NCBI GenBank assembly: GCA_030041335.1
Contig: JASHOB010000042.1
Location: 1 to 64,000, forward strand
Length of the DNA stretch: 64,000 nucleotides
Source: Alphaproteobacteria bacterium
GTDB lineage: Bacteria > Pseudomonadota > Alphaproteobacteria > ATCC43930 > CGMCC-115725
Direction of reading: 5' to 3'
Each line of letters begins with the position of its first letter. Position 1 is the stretch's first letter. Made by a program: the position numbers and the translations under genes. Shown in pieces: positions 7,939-17,183 of the stretch. The notes below the pieces were generated by a model, which ran no database searches, was not told the DNA's origin, and worked only from the letters and a program-made list of their open reading frames with translations.

Positions 7939-8874
7939 ATGATCATCGAAAGACAAGAACAAGTGACCGAGGCAGTCCTGAACGAGCTGGACCGCGCCAA
8001 ATCCACGGACCCGCGTTTTGTCGAGATCATGTCGGCAGCGGTGCGCCACTTGCATGCTTTCGTGCGTGAAGTCGGGCTGTCCGAGGACGAGTTTCACCAG
8101 GTCGCCAATCAAATCGCGCGCCTGGGTCAGCACACGAATGCTACCCACAATGAGGTCGTTCTCGCGTGCGGATCGCTGGGCGTATCGACGTTGGTATGTC
8201 TGCTGAACAACGGCAACAAAGGACAAACCGAAACCACCGCCAATCTGCTCGGCCCATTCTGGCGCGCGAATGCGCCGCGCGAGCAGAACGGTGCGTCGAT
8301 CGTTCGTTCACCGACGCCCGGTCCTGGACTGGTCGTCAAGGCACAGGTGAAAGATGCCAGCGGGACGCCTGTCGCAGGCGCCCTCGTGGACGTTTGGCAG
8401 TCGTCGCCACAGGGATTCTACGAAAACCAGGATCCTACACAGGACGACATGAATCTTCGGGGTGTGTTCACGACGGATAAAGACGGCCGATTTTCCTTCC
8501 GAAGCGTCAAGCCGGCCGGCTATCCCATTCCGGTCAACGGTCCGGTGGGCGATCTGCTGCGAATCCAAGGCCGCGCCAATATGAGGCCGGCGCACCTGCA
8601 TTTCCTGATCCATAAGGAAGGGCTGAAGACTCACATTTCACAGGTCTACGTGAACGACGACGCGAACCTCGAAACCGATTGTCAGTTCGGCGTCACGCGC
8701 ACGCTGGTTGGGAATTTCGTCAAGCACGAAGATGACCGCGAGGACATGGCGGCGCCGTGGTACTCCCTCGACTATACGTTCATCGTCGAGCCAGGCCGCT
8801 CGAAGCTACCGCGCCCCCCGATCACGGGAAAGAGCAGCCACTTGGAAGTGCTCGAGGTCCTCAAACGCACATAG
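7939..8874 (+). CDS. intradiol ring-cleavage dioxygenase (hydroxyquinol/catechol 1,2-dioxygenase type)
   Basis: A 311-residue enzyme that opens a catechol or hydroxyquinol ring between the hydroxyls using Fe(III). An N-terminal helical dimerisation domain (to about residue 100) is followed by the beta-sandwich with the four iron ligands Y161 (QGFYENQDP), Y195 (AGYPIPVNGP), H219 and H221 (RPAHLHFLI). The conserved LLGPFWR leads into the catalytic domain. The start is taken at ATG 7939; an in-frame GTG at 7930 is possible. The length and LGPFWR motif favour the hydroxyquinol 1,2-dioxygenase subgroup. With operator site 6 upstream, it is probably the ring-opening step of the block. Confidence 0.9.
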   Translation: MIIERQEQVTEAVLNELDRAKSTDPRFVEIMSAAVRHLHAFVREVGLSEDEFHQVANQIARLGQHTNATHNEVVLACGSLGVSTLVCLLNNGNKGQTETTANLLGPFWRANAPREQNGASIVRSPTPGPGLVVKAQVKDASGTPVAGALVDVWQSSPQGFYENQDPTQDDMNLRGVFTTDKDGRFSFRSVKPAGYPIPVNGPVGDLLRIQGRANMRPAHLHFLIHKEGLKTHISQVYVNDDANLETDCQFGVTRTLVGNFVKHEDDREDMAAPWYSLDYTFIVEPGRSKLPRPPITGKSSHLEVLEVLKRT

Positions 8875-9133
8875 AATAGTACACGCAATAGCATCGAAGC
8901 GGCCGATCAGTTCGTTTCCTCCATAGGGGCATGCGATCCCGATCACCCGCTGCCCGGAGACGATCCATTCGACACGTCCGAGCCCGATCCGGTCGGGTTC
9001 CAGGGCGTCTGTGGAACGATGCCCGAAAAGTCGTCGCGGGCGCCGATGCGGCACGTCCGCCGCACCTGATGGCGAGTCTCTGATCGCAGACTGGGGAACA
9101 CGCCGGTGGCTGAGCTTGAATGGAGGAGACGAG

Positions 9134-10450
9134 ATGAACCTCAATGAGACCCACGACCCGAATCGCCGCAGCTTTCTTGCTGCCGCCAATGAGACGGGCT
9201 GCGATTTTCCGATCCAGAACCTGCCGCTCTGCATCTTTCGCCGCGCCGCTGAGCCGCCGCGCGGCGGTATCGCGATCGGTGATCAGGTCCTTGATCTTAC
9301 TGCGGCGCTGGCGGCCGGGCTTTTCGTCGGGCAGGCCGAAGAGGCAGCGCGCGCCGCGGCCGGCCCTACGCTCAATCCGCTGATGGCGCTAGGCAACCGC
9401 CACGCCTCGGCCCTCCGTGCGCGTGCGGCGGAACTGCTGAGCGCCGGTAATGTGGACGAGGCTCGCGTGCGCCGGGCGCTGGTACCGGTTGCGGCAGCGC
9501 GCTTCGAGGTTCCTGCCCGGGTCGGGACGTTCACCGACTTCCTGTGCTCGATCGATCATACGCTGCGGATGTCCCGGACGGGCGAACTTCCGCCTGCCTT
9601 CCGACATCTACCGATCGCGTATCATAGCCGCGCAAGCACGGTTACCAATGCGGCAACAATTCACCGTCCAAACGTCCAATTCAGGGACAAGGACGGCGTC
9701 GTCCGCTTCGCGCCCGAGCCTTCGCTCGATTTCGAACTGGAAATGGCAGCCTGGGTCGGCATCGGCAACGTGATGGGTGAGCCGGTCCCGCTCGCCGCGG
9801 CGCCAGACCGCATTTTCGGCTATTGCCTCCTTAACGACTGGTCAGCTCGCGGCATCCAAGGCTGGGAATCGGCGCCACTCGGTCCCTTCCTCGGCAAGAG
9901 TTTCGCCACTTCGATCTCCCCTTTCGTCGTCACGGCCGAGGCGCTTCTGCCCTTCCGCACCAAGCGGCGCGAGCGAACCGCCGACGAGCCCAAGCCTTTT
10001 GCTTACCTCACGACGCCGGAGGATGCCGAAGCGGGCGGGCTCGACCTCGCACTTACGGCCTACCTTGTCACGCCGCGCATGCGCCTTGAGGGCTCGGCTC
10101 CGGCGGTCGTGACTCGGACCAATTTCCGCTACATGTACTGGAGCTTCGCGCAGATGCTGACGCATCACGCGAGCAATGGCTGCAGCCTCCAGCCGGGAGA
10201 TCTACTCGGCAGCGGCACTACCTCTGGGCCAACCGATGAATCACGGGCGTGCCTTGCCGAGATTTCGCGGCGCGGTGCGACGCCCCTCAATCTACCGAAT
10301 GGCGAGACCCGTGCATTCCTCGACGATGGTGACGAAGTAATCTTCCGCGGCCGCGCCGAGCGCAACGGCTTTATCGGTATCGGTTTCGGCGAGTGCCGAG
10401 CGCGGATCAGCCCCGCTGTCGAATGGCCGCCGCACGGCGCCGGACGATGA
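9134..10450 (+). CDS. fumarylacetoacetase
   Basis: A 438-residue hydrolase matching full-length fumarylacetoacetase: an N-terminal SH3-like domain (residues about 20-110), then the FAH fold with IDHTLRMSR, the PIAYHSRAST active-site segment, metal-site acids in LDFELEMAAWVG, NDWSARGIQGWE, and GDLLGSGTTSGP near the C-terminus. GGAGGAG precedes the ATG at 9134. The enzyme cleaves fumarylacetoacetate to fumarate and acetoacetate, the last step of homogentisate catabolism. Homogentisate dioxygenase is not in the window, so the natural substrate here may be a related acylpyruvate. A decayed DUF3237 gene begins 4 bp before its end. Confidence 0.88.
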   Translation: MNLNETHDPNRRSFLAAANETGCDFPIQNLPLCIFRRAAEPPRGGIAIGDQVLDLTAALAAGLFVGQAEEAARAAAGPTLNPLMALGNRHASALRARAAELLSAGNVDEARVRRALVPVAAARFEVPARVGTFTDFLCSIDHTLRMSRTGELPPAFRHLPIAYHSRASTVTNAATIHRPNVQFRDKDGVVRFAPEPSLDFELEMAAWVGIGNVMGEPVPLAAAPDRIFGYCLLNDWSARGIQGWESAPLGPFLGKSFATSISPFVVTAEALLPFRTKRRERTADEPKPFAYLTTPEDAEAGGLDLALTAYLVTPRMRLEGSAPAVVTRTNFRYMYWSFAQMLTHHASNGCSLQPGDLLGSGTTSGPTDESRACLAEISRRGATPLNLPNGETRAFLDDGDEVIFRGRAERNGFIGIGFGECRARISPAVEWPPHGAGR

Positions 10451-10929
10451 AGGATGCCACCGCGCACAATCCGATCTTGCGGCTTGCCATGACGATCGAG
10501 TGAGCGCACACGCCCTTCGAGCCGATTGGCGATGTGGGCAAGGGCGTCCTCTGCATCATGGGCCTCACCGGAGGTTCCTTCGAGATCCTCGCGCAGACGG
10601 CGGGAACCTTCTCTACCCCGACTGTGCGCGGCGTCGCGTTTGGCGGCTATGACCGGCAGATCCTGCACGGCGACCGACTGGCCGAGCTTGACGCCCGTTA
10701 CAGCCTCCGCACCGAGAGCGGCCACCTCATTTACGTCCGCGCATCGGGCCGGCGCCACGCAGCCCCGAGCTTGTTCATAAGCTGCTCCGCGGCGAGCCTG
10801 ACGCCAATGATCGAGACCGGCGCGCCAGAGTTGCGCCGGATGAATTGCCACGCCTTCATTGGCAACTCCCGCAGCGAACCCAATGCACAGCACACTCGGA
10901 TTTTCGCCGTGGATTATTCCGCCTCCTAG
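10447..10929 (+). pseudogene. decayed DUF3237-family gene
   Basis: A frame begins with ATG overlapping the fumarylacetoacetase stop, meets an in-frame TGA at 10501-10503 (after LRLAMTIE), and continues in the same frame as recognisable DUF3237 sequence (ITGGSFE-like MGLTGGSFE, RLAELDARYSLRT, HLIYVRASGRRH). A second lesion lies near 10760: the expected ELVHKLLRGEPDAND appears in another frame, then the first frame resumes as IETGAPELRRMN with about a dozen residues missing. The gene is therefore broken at least twice. DUF3237 proteins are small beta-barrel proteins of unknown function often found with aromatic-catabolic genes. Confidence 0.72.
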
Positions 10930-10994
10930 ACGCCGTAGCCGTCGGGAAAGAGGGTAAACGACGGCTTATCTAGTTGTCCGCGGCGCTTGACATC

Positions 10995-11975
10995 TCAGCC
11001 GTCCCGCGTCTCACCGACGAGCGAGCGACGAGCGACCCGGGCGCCATTCGACCAGCGTTTGTAACCCGGTGAATCCCGTGCCGGTTCAAACCGGTCGCTG
11101 CTCTTCAGGGCGCGCCAAAAAGCTTGCGCAACGATCCCGTAGGAAGTGGCACGCCGGCGTAGCGCCTTGATCCGGACGGGGTTGGCAACCGCGATTCCTT
11201 CAACGCGCATGCGGATGAGACGGCCGTCAGTGAGCTCGGCCTGCGCGTGGTGTAGCGGCATGCGGCCCCAGGCGAGACCGGCGAGGATGATTTGCTTCTT
11301 CGTCGCGAAATCGTTGACGAGCCAGCGATGGCCCTTGCCCTCGAGCAGCGGGAAAGGGACGCCGCCCTCGGCGCCGCCAACCTCGCGCACCACGACCTGA
11401 GGCAGGCGCAGTGCAGTGCTGCGCGGAACGACATCAGGCTCGCACACCTCCGGAAGGAAATTCGGCGCCCGCACCAGCATCATTGTGACCTTGAACAGCG
11501 GCGTGAACTCGAGCTCGGGATCGGAATTGACTTCATGGCTGACCGCGAGATCTGCCTCGCCAGTCTTCAGCCGATGGAGGGCGCCGCGGCCCGCCTCGAT
11601 CGAAAGGTCGAACCGCGTGCTCGGAAAGCGCGTGCTGACCTTGCCAAGTGGCGCAAGGATGCGCTCAATCGGGCAAAGATGGTGAACTGCCAGGGCAAAA
11701 AACGGCTCGCGGCCATCGACGAGCTCGCGCCCATAGTCCTTGAGGCGGTCGAAATCTGCGATGAGGGCGCGGGCCCGGTCGAGGAAGGCGCCGCCGCGCG
11801 GCGTCAGCGCCGGCCGGTAGCGCTCGCGCGAGAAGATTCGAAAGCCGAGCTGCGCTTCGAGCGCCATCACTGCTTTACTCACGGCCGATTGCGAGCGACC
11901 GAGCTGCGCCGCTGCCGCTCGAAAACTACCGGCGCGGACCACAGCATCGACGCTCCGCAACTGCTCCTCGGTCAT
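10995..11975 (-). CDS. LysR-family transcriptional regulator
   Basis: A 326-residue LTTR. The winged HTH is at residues 1-60 (FRAAAAQLGRSQSAVSKAVM as the HTH, LGFRIFSRERYRPALTPRG as the wing), followed by a linker helix and a periplasmic-binding-like effector domain. The C-terminus is about 25 residues longer than usual and basic. It is divergent from the extradiol dioxygenase at 12095, the classic arrangement for a regulator of a ring-cleavage operon. The gap between them carries inverted TTTCGC/GCGAAA elements at 12000-12030. Confidence 0.9.
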   Translation of the reverse strand: MTEEQLRSVDAVVRAGSFRAAAAQLGRSQSAVSKAVMALEAQLGFRIFSRERYRPALTPRGGAFLDRARALIADFDRLKDYGRELVDGREPFFALAVHHLCPIERILAPLGKVSTRFPSTRFDLSIEAGRGALHRLKTGEADLAVSHEVNSDPELEFTPLFKVTMMLVRAPNFLPEVCEPDVVPRSTALRLPQVVVREVGGAEGGVPFPLLEGKGHRWLVNDFATKKQIILAGLAWGRMPLHHAQAELTDGRLIRMRVEGIAVANPVRIKALRRRATSYGIVAQAFWRALKSSDRFEPARDSPGYKRWSNGARVARRSLVGETRDG

Positions 11976-11999
11976 GACCCGCTCCTGGTATGATCACGC

Positions 12000-12030
12000 T
12001 TTCGCATCATCCTAGCGAAAAGATTTCGCT
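12000..12030. promoter_or_regulatory. LysR-type operator: overlapping TTTCGC/GCGAAA inverted repeats
   Basis: TTTCGC (12000-12005), then nine bases, then GCGAAA (12015-12020), which itself pairs with TTTCGC at 12024-12029 to form AGCGAAA-AGA-TTTCGCT. The first pair has the T-N11-A spacing of LysR recognition sites, and the third half-site could be the activation site. It lies 25-55 bp upstream of lysR and 65-95 bp upstream of the dioxygenase gene. Confidence 0.6.
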
Positions 12031-12094
12031 ATTTTCGAATTTTCATGCTCGCTATCGTTCGCAACTTGCCGGAAAAAGCGGAGGACGTTCTCCA

Positions 12095-12991
12095 ATGAAT
12101 GTGCTCGGCATCGACCTCATCACGTTGGGCGTTCTCGACATGGAGGCGGGACAGCGTTTCTGCCGGGACTACGGCCTCACCGAGGTTGAGACCGCCGCGA
12201 CGGGCGCGACCTTTCACGCCAAGGATGGCACCGGGTTTGTGCTGCGCCGCGCCGACGACGAATCCCTGCCGATGGCCGTGGCGCCCGCACCTAATTTCCG
12301 CGAGACGATTTGGGGTGTCGCGGACAAGTCGACGCTTGAAGCGATCGGCGCCGCTCTCAGTGTCGATCGCCAAGTGTCGCAAGATGCCGCGGGTGTGATG
12401 CGCACCGTCGACGATGATGGCTACCCGATCGGTTTCCGGTTGACTGAACGCCACGCCTTCGAGGCGCGGCCGAGCCTTGTCAACGTCCCTGGTCTGCCAC
12501 CGATGCGAAAGGCCAATATCGTCGCCGACTATGATTCGCCGGTGCAGCCGAGCGTCATGAGCCATCTCGTCTTCCTGACGCCAGACCTCGATCGCGCCGC
12601 ACGGTTCTACACAGAGCGCCTCGGCTTCAAGATCACGGATCGTTATACCGGGGCGGGCGTGTTCCTGCGCTCAGGCGGCTCACAAGACCACCACAATCTC
12701 TTTCTCATCAAGGGCGAGGCTCTCGGCCTTCAGCACATCGCCTTTCACGTGCGCGATTACCTTGAGCTGATGCTCGGCGGCAAGCGCCTCACCGTGAAGG
12801 GGTGGAAAACCAGATGGGGGCCGGGCCGGCACATCTTCGGCTCGAACTATTTCTGGTATTTCAAGAGCCCCTTCGGGGGAGCCATCGAATACGACGCCGA
12901 CATGGACGTCGTTGACGACAATTGGGTTCCGCGCGAGGCGCAGATGGGACCCGACACCGCGGCCGTCTGGAACCTCAGCTTCCTTGGCTGA
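12095..12991 (+). CDS. type I extradiol ring-cleavage dioxygenase (VOC superfamily)
   Basis: A 298-residue protein with two VOC modules (residues 1-120 and 153-290). The second carries the Fe(II)/Mn ligands H157 (SHLVFLTPD), H214 (LQHIAFHV) and E265 (AIEYDADMD), the 2-His-1-carboxylate set of 2,3-dihydroxybiphenyl/catechol 2,3-dioxygenases. GCGGAGG lies upstream of the ATG at 12095. It is followed after 46 bp by an FAH-family hydrolase gene that probably processes the cleavage product. The substrate (catechol, protocatechuate-like or homoprotocatechuate-like) cannot be read from sequence. Confidence 0.85.
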   Translation: MNVLGIDLITLGVLDMEAGQRFCRDYGLTEVETAATGATFHAKDGTGFVLRRADDESLPMAVAPAPNFRETIWGVADKSTLEAIGAALSVDRQVSQDAAGVMRTVDDDGYPIGFRLTERHAFEARPSLVNVPGLPPMRKANIVADYDSPVQPSVMSHLVFLTPDLDRAARFYTERLGFKITDRYTGAGVFLRSGGSQDHHNLFLIKGEALGLQHIAFHVRDYLELMLGGKRLTVKGWKTRWGPGRHIFGSNYFWYFKSPFGGAIEYDADMDVVDDNWVPREAQMGPDTAAVWNLSFLG

Positions 12992-13037
12992 GTGTCGCGG
13001 ACCGCTCTTTCACGCACCATCTCCGAGGTCATCGACA

Positions 13038-13985
13038 GTGAAGCTCGTCCTCTTTCAGCAGAGCGAAACCAGCCCGGTCCTGCCCGGGCTCATGAACGAG
13101 CGCGGCATCGTCAACATTTCCGCGGCGGTGCGGCCGAACCACACGCCCCAATTGGTCATGGAAGGGATCATCGACGATTTTGAGGTGCTGCGCCCGACTC
13201 TCGCCGAGCTCGATCGTTCCGCGTCGTCGCTGCCCATCGCCTCAGTCCGCCTTAGGGCGCCTTTGCCCCGCCCGCACAAGATCCTCTGCGCCCTTGCCAA
13301 CTACTGGGAGCATGCACAGCGCGAGGCGCGACCGCTCAACATGTTCATGAAGAATCCCGACGCGGTCATCGGCCCCGGCGACACGATCGAGCTACCGGCC
13401 TATACCGACCCCTGGATGTTCATGCACGAGGCGGAACTCGCTCTGGTCATCAAAGGCCCGGCGAAAATGGTCAAGCACGAGAGCTGGCGCCAGGCCGTCT
13501 TCGGCTACACCTGTTTTATCGACGTGACCGCGCGCGGCGAAGGCCGCCGCACTTGGCCGGCCAGCCAGCCGATGAGCTGGCTCGGCAAATCCTTCGACAC
13601 CTTTGCGCCCCTCGGCCCCTGCATCGTCACCGCCGACGAGATCGCCGAGCCCAACGACCTCGTAGTGCGCTTCTGGAACGACGGTCAACTCCGTCACAAC
13701 TACAACACCGACGATATGGAGCACCGCGTGCCAGAGCTGGTCGAATTTGCGACGACGGTCATGACGATGTTCTCTGGCGACATCATCGCCTGCGGCACCA
13801 ACCACGAAGGCCTCGGCGCCCTTCAGGACGGCGAGAAGGTCGAGATCGAGATCGAAGGTATTGGCCGAATGGCGCTCAAGGTTCATGATCCGCTCAAGCG
13901 AAGCTGGGAGCGCGGCATCTACATGGGTGTCGATTCGACGCATCCCGACGCCGTCCGACGCCATCGCCCGCCCGACGCGGTCTAG
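13038..13985 (+). CDS. FAH-family hydrolase/isomerase (2-keto-pentenoate or OPET type)
   Basis: A 315-residue protein starting at GTG 13038. The C-terminal FAH domain shows the metal acids in MHEAELALVIKG, then FGYTCFIDVTARG, WLGKSFDTFAPLGP and the GDIIACGTNHEG signature. Family members hydrate 2-oxopent-4-enoate-type products or hydrolyse acylpyruvates after extradiol cleavage. It is co-oriented with the extradiol dioxygenase and very likely co-transcribed, so it probably acts on that ring-opened product. Confidence 0.82.
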   Translation: MKLVLFQQSETSPVLPGLMNERGIVNISAAVRPNHTPQLVMEGIIDDFEVLRPTLAELDRSASSLPIASVRLRAPLPRPHKILCALANYWEHAQREARPLNMFMKNPDAVIGPGDTIELPAYTDPWMFMHEAELALVIKGPAKMVKHESWRQAVFGYTCFIDVTARGEGRRTWPASQPMSWLGKSFDTFAPLGPCIVTADEIAEPNDLVVRFWNDGQLRHNYNTDDMEHRVPELVEFATTVMTMFSGDIIACGTNHEGLGALQDGEKVEIEIEGIGRMALKVHDPLKRSWERGIYMGVDSTHPDAVRRHRPPDAV

Positions 13986-13990
13986 CGCAT

Positions 13991-14495
13991 GGCGGCATGT
14001 AGGCGGCGATCTCTCTGGCGCGGCAAGGCATCGCCGTCTTTTTGGTTGAAGTCCGGCACGACTGGAACATGCCGGCTGCCGGCCTCACCCTCAACGGTGC
14101 GAGCCTCGCCGTATTCCGCCGGGTCCGCATGCTCGACCGCATCGCGGCCGAAGACGCCTTGCGCAAACCGCATCTGGGCAGCGTCAGCATCGGTCCCCAG
14201 TCGGGTGGCATCCTGCGGTCGGTGCCGCACCGCATCCTCGCCGAGGCAATAGAAGCAGGAGGTGTCGTGATCCGGACAGGCGTCACCTTCGCCACTCGCG
14301 GTCGAAAATGCCGTCGTGCTCGACGCGCTTGTCGGGCCCGCGGAGCCCTTGCCTGATCTGCTGGAACCAGTCCATGGCGTGCCGTTTCGAGCGCTGCCGC
14401 GTGGTTGTTGAATGCTCCTCGCGATCGGCGCCTTTCAGCTCGATCCCGGACCACCGGAACGGCTCAAGGAGATCATCGAGAGGCGAACGCCATAA
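13991..14495 (+). pseudogene. remnant of an FAD-dependent monooxygenase plus debris
   Basis: A frame reading GGM-stop-AAISLARQGIAVFLVEV has the N-terminal Rossmann pattern of class A flavin monooxygenases, interrupted by TAG at 14000-14002. It continues as AGLTLNGASLAVFRRVRMLD and ILAEAIEAGGVVIRTGVTFA, then changes frame near 14295 (VENAVVLDALVGPAEPLP) and ends at TGA 14409-14411. A further 27-codon frame (14412-14495) has no identity I can assign. Both ends of the expected 380-residue enzyme are missing. Confidence 0.55.
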
Positions 14496-14543
14496 TCAGC
14501 CGCCGGGTTTGAGATCGCGCCCGCACAGCAAGGGAGAAAAAGG

Positions 14544-15092
14544 ATGCCAAGGGAATTGCCACCAATCCGTCGTATTGTCACCTGGACCGGGCCCGATGGG
14601 CGCTCGCGTATTTGCGAGGACGGACCGCCGCCTGTGATCTCGGCCATTGCTGAGCGGCCCGGGTTACGCAACGCCAATATCTGGGCGACGAGTGGTACCC
14701 CCGTTCCTGTCAACGAGCCGGATCGCATCGCCCAACACAAGCAGCTCTACCCACCGAGGAATGGCACGGTCATCCGTATCATGGATATCCCCCCAGAGCC
14801 GCAGAACGCGCAGGAATTGGAGACGTGGTACCGGGCGACCGGTGCGAACATGTTCCCGGACCGCGAGCGCCGCGCCGCCGACAAGTCGCGGCATCCCGGC
14901 ATGCACATTACCGACACGGTCGACTACGCCATCATTCTGTTCGGCGAGATGTACGCCGTCATGGAAGAGGGCGAAACGCTGATGAAAGCTGGGGACGTGC
15001 TCGTTCAGCGCGGTACCAATCACGCTTGGAGCAATCGCTCCGGCGACATCTGCAGGGTTGCCTTCATTCTCGTCGATGGACGACGCGATTGA
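14544..15092 (+). CDS. cupin-domain protein
   Basis: A 182-residue protein with one cupin core in its C-terminal half: HITDTVDYAIILFGEMYAVM is cupin motif 1 with only some metal ligands, and GDVLVQRGTNHAWSN is motif 2 with the conserved His. The N-terminal part (RRIVTWTGPDGRS, then VIRIMDIPPEP) matches a recurring family found next to aromatic-catabolic genes. AGGGAGAAAAAGG precedes the ATG. It may be a small non-haem dioxygenase or an isomerase; no function is assigned. Confidence 0.75.
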   Translation: MPRELPPIRRIVTWTGPDGRSRICEDGPPPVISAIAERPGLRNANIWATSGTPVPVNEPDRIAQHKQLYPPRNGTVIRIMDIPPEPQNAQELETWYRATGANMFPDRERRAADKSRHPGMHITDTVDYAIILFGEMYAVMEEGETLMKAGDVLVQRGTNHAWSNRSGDICRVAFILVDGRRD

Positions 15093-15612
15093 GGCTTCAA
15101 GCCAGGCTGCTCGGCCTGTGTTGCTGACGGATGCCGCCTGGTGAGTGGTCGAACCCGGCTTCCACCTGCTGCGTCGATCTCGACTGCAAGCGTTTTGTCA
15201 TTCCGCGCGACATCGGCAAAGTGGTCGAAATGGCGGCTCATCAGCCCCGGCAGCGCGCAAAGATCGCTCGATTGGCGGGTCGCTCGCGGTCGACCCGAAC
15301 GGATACAGAATGTTCCGCGCCACTCCGAAACCGCGCCTGCCGCGGCAGCACCGCACTCTATCTCGGCGTTGCCGGATGGACTGAGCGAAGGCAACAAGGC
15401 GCCACAGGGCCGTGGCGATCGCGGTCGCCACCGATTTTTCGGCACCGCGGACAAATGCGAAAACGGGCGCAACCCCGAGGCAGTGCGCGAATTGCTCTAC
15501 TCCCATGCGGCGGCAACGAGCTGATTGGCTCACTCGGGCCATGAGCCGCCGTCTTGCTTGCGTTGGGTCCGCGCACCAAAAAGAACGTTAGCGCCGATGA
15601 AGAAGGGGAGGA
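15093..15612. other. 520-bp gap with no intact gene
   Basis: No frame here has a recognisable start, ribosome site and family pattern together. One relic is visible: 15509-15529 encodes GGNELIG on the plus strand, and the minus strand at 8902-8922 encodes the same peptide with all four base differences at third codon positions. Both look like traces of a lost homologous gene. Confidence 0.4.
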
Positions 15613-16977
15613 ATGATGCAACAACCTGCTGTCACCGCACAAAACATTGTCGCGCGTCTGGAACGCCTGCCGCCTTCGCCTTGGCATGTCCGCATGCGCG
15701 CTATCGTCGGCAGCGCTACCTTCTTCGACGCCTTCGATGCGTTGACGATCGCGTTCGTCGCGCCAGCACTCATCGGCGAATGGCGCTTGAAGCCGACAGA
15801 AGTCGGGCTTCTCATCTCCGCCGGGTTTATAGGGCAGGCTGTGGGCGGCGTGGTTTTCGGTTGGGCGGCGGAGCGTTACGGGCGGGTGCGCGTGCTCATC
15901 TGGACGGTCGTGCTCATCTCCTTGACGAGCCTCGGCTGCGCAGCCGCGTGGAGTTTCGGTTCGCTCCTTGTCTTGCGAGTGCTAGCCGGCCTCGGTCTTG
16001 GCGGCGAGTTGCCGATCGGCATCGCCTACATCAACGAATTCGCCAACGCGGAGCGTCGCGGCTGGTTCGTACTGATTTACCAAAGCATCTATGCCCTCGG
16101 CATCGTCGTGGTCTCGTCGGTAGCAGTGTGGATCGTTCCTCATCTCGGATGGCAGTGGATGTTCATCATCGGCGCAATACCAGCACTGATCGTGATCCCG
16201 TTACGCCGTTCGCTGCCGGAATCGCCGCGCTGGCTTGCCAGCCGAGGCCGCATCGATAAGGCAAATGCGATTGTCAGTCGCATCGAGAAAGAGATTTCAA
16301 AAGACGGCCAGGTGCCAATGCCGCAGCCGCGGACGGTACCGGCGGTCTCGACCGTGCGAGGCAGCTGGCGCGACCTCTTCGGCGGTCCGTATCTCCGCCG
16401 GTCGCTCATGGTTTGGAGCGTCAGCTTCCTTGCGAACTTCGTCGGCTTCGGCGTGACTTTGTGGCTGCCCAGCATCTACAAGACGGTCTTCAAGCTGCCG
16501 AACCAGGAGGCACTACTGCTCAGCGTCTTGAGCAACATCATGATCCTGCTCGCCGTGTTCTCGTGCTCATTGGTCATCGATCGCGCCGGGCGCCGGCCAT
16601 GGTTCTCGTTCACTTTCGCAATGACCGCGTTGCCGCTCTTCGCCATCTATGCGCTGGGAGAGCATGTCACGGTGGTGGAAATGCTGCTCCTCTCGACGGT
16701 GGCCTCGTATTTTTTCCCGCAACTGCAGCTCGGTATGACGCTCTATCCTGCCGAACTCTATCCCACCCGTATCCGGGCGCTAGGTGCTGGTATCACGGGC
16801 ATCTGGACGCGGCTCGGCACCATCATTGGCCCGATTATCATCGGCTACGTGTTGCAGAATGCCGGCCTCGGCGCCGATTTCCTCATGCTTGCGGCTCTGG
16901 CGCTGCTTGGGGCGCTGATCATGGTCTTGTTCGGGGTGGAGACGCGCAAACGGCTCCTCGAAGAGGTTTCGCCGTAG
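15613..16977 (+). CDS. MFS transporter, aromatic acid/sugar-type
   Basis: A 454-residue, 12-helix major facilitator. The N-terminal half has DAFDALTIAFVAPAL and the loop 2-3 motif GWAAERYGRVRVL; RVLAGLGLGGELPIG is the helix 4-5 signature; a central cytoplasmic loop (residues about 200-260) is followed by VIDRAGRRPW as the mirrored loop motif, then LYPTRIRALGAG. This pattern fits aromatic-acid:H+ symporter and sugar-porter members that import benzoates or related acids. GGGGAGGA precedes the start. It probably brings the substrate of the neighbouring pathway across the inner membrane. Confidence 0.87.
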   Translation: MMQQPAVTAQNIVARLERLPPSPWHVRMRAIVGSATFFDAFDALTIAFVAPALIGEWRLKPTEVGLLISAGFIGQAVGGVVFGWAAERYGRVRVLIWTVVLISLTSLGCAAAWSFGSLLVLRVLAGLGLGGELPIGIAYINEFANAERRGWFVLIYQSIYALGIVVVSSVAVWIVPHLGWQWMFIIGAIPALIVIPLRRSLPESPRWLASRGRIDKANAIVSRIEKEISKDGQVPMPQPRTVPAVSTVRGSWRDLFGGPYLRRSLMVWSVSFLANFVGFGVTLWLPSIYKTVFKLPNQEALLLSVLSNIMILLAVFSCSLVIDRAGRRPWFSFTFAMTALPLFAIYALGEHVTVVEMLLLSTVASYFFPQLQLGMTLYPAELYPTRIRALGAGITGIWTRLGTIIGPIIIGYVLQNAGLGADFLMLAALALLGALIMVLFGVETRKRLLEEVSP

Positions 16978-17183
16978 ACTTTGCTCGCGGACATCTGGGG
17001 CCTTGCACCGGCGACGCGTCGCACTCGCAAGCTAAAATCGGCGCAATGCACGATCTGGCGCTCTGCGAACGCTGCAATGGCGCGGCCGGTTAGTTGGGTT
17101 CTGCCAGGCCGTCATGCGTTGACAATCATTGCGGACCACCTACCATCAGCGTCACGTCGTTCTCACAATTTCGGGAGGCGTCA

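Noticed and set aside
10447-10929. Second selenoprotein candidate (in-frame UGA in the DUF3237 gene)
   Set aside because: The UGA is not at a Cys or redox position, and the gene also has a frameshift and a deletion, so it is a pseudogene.
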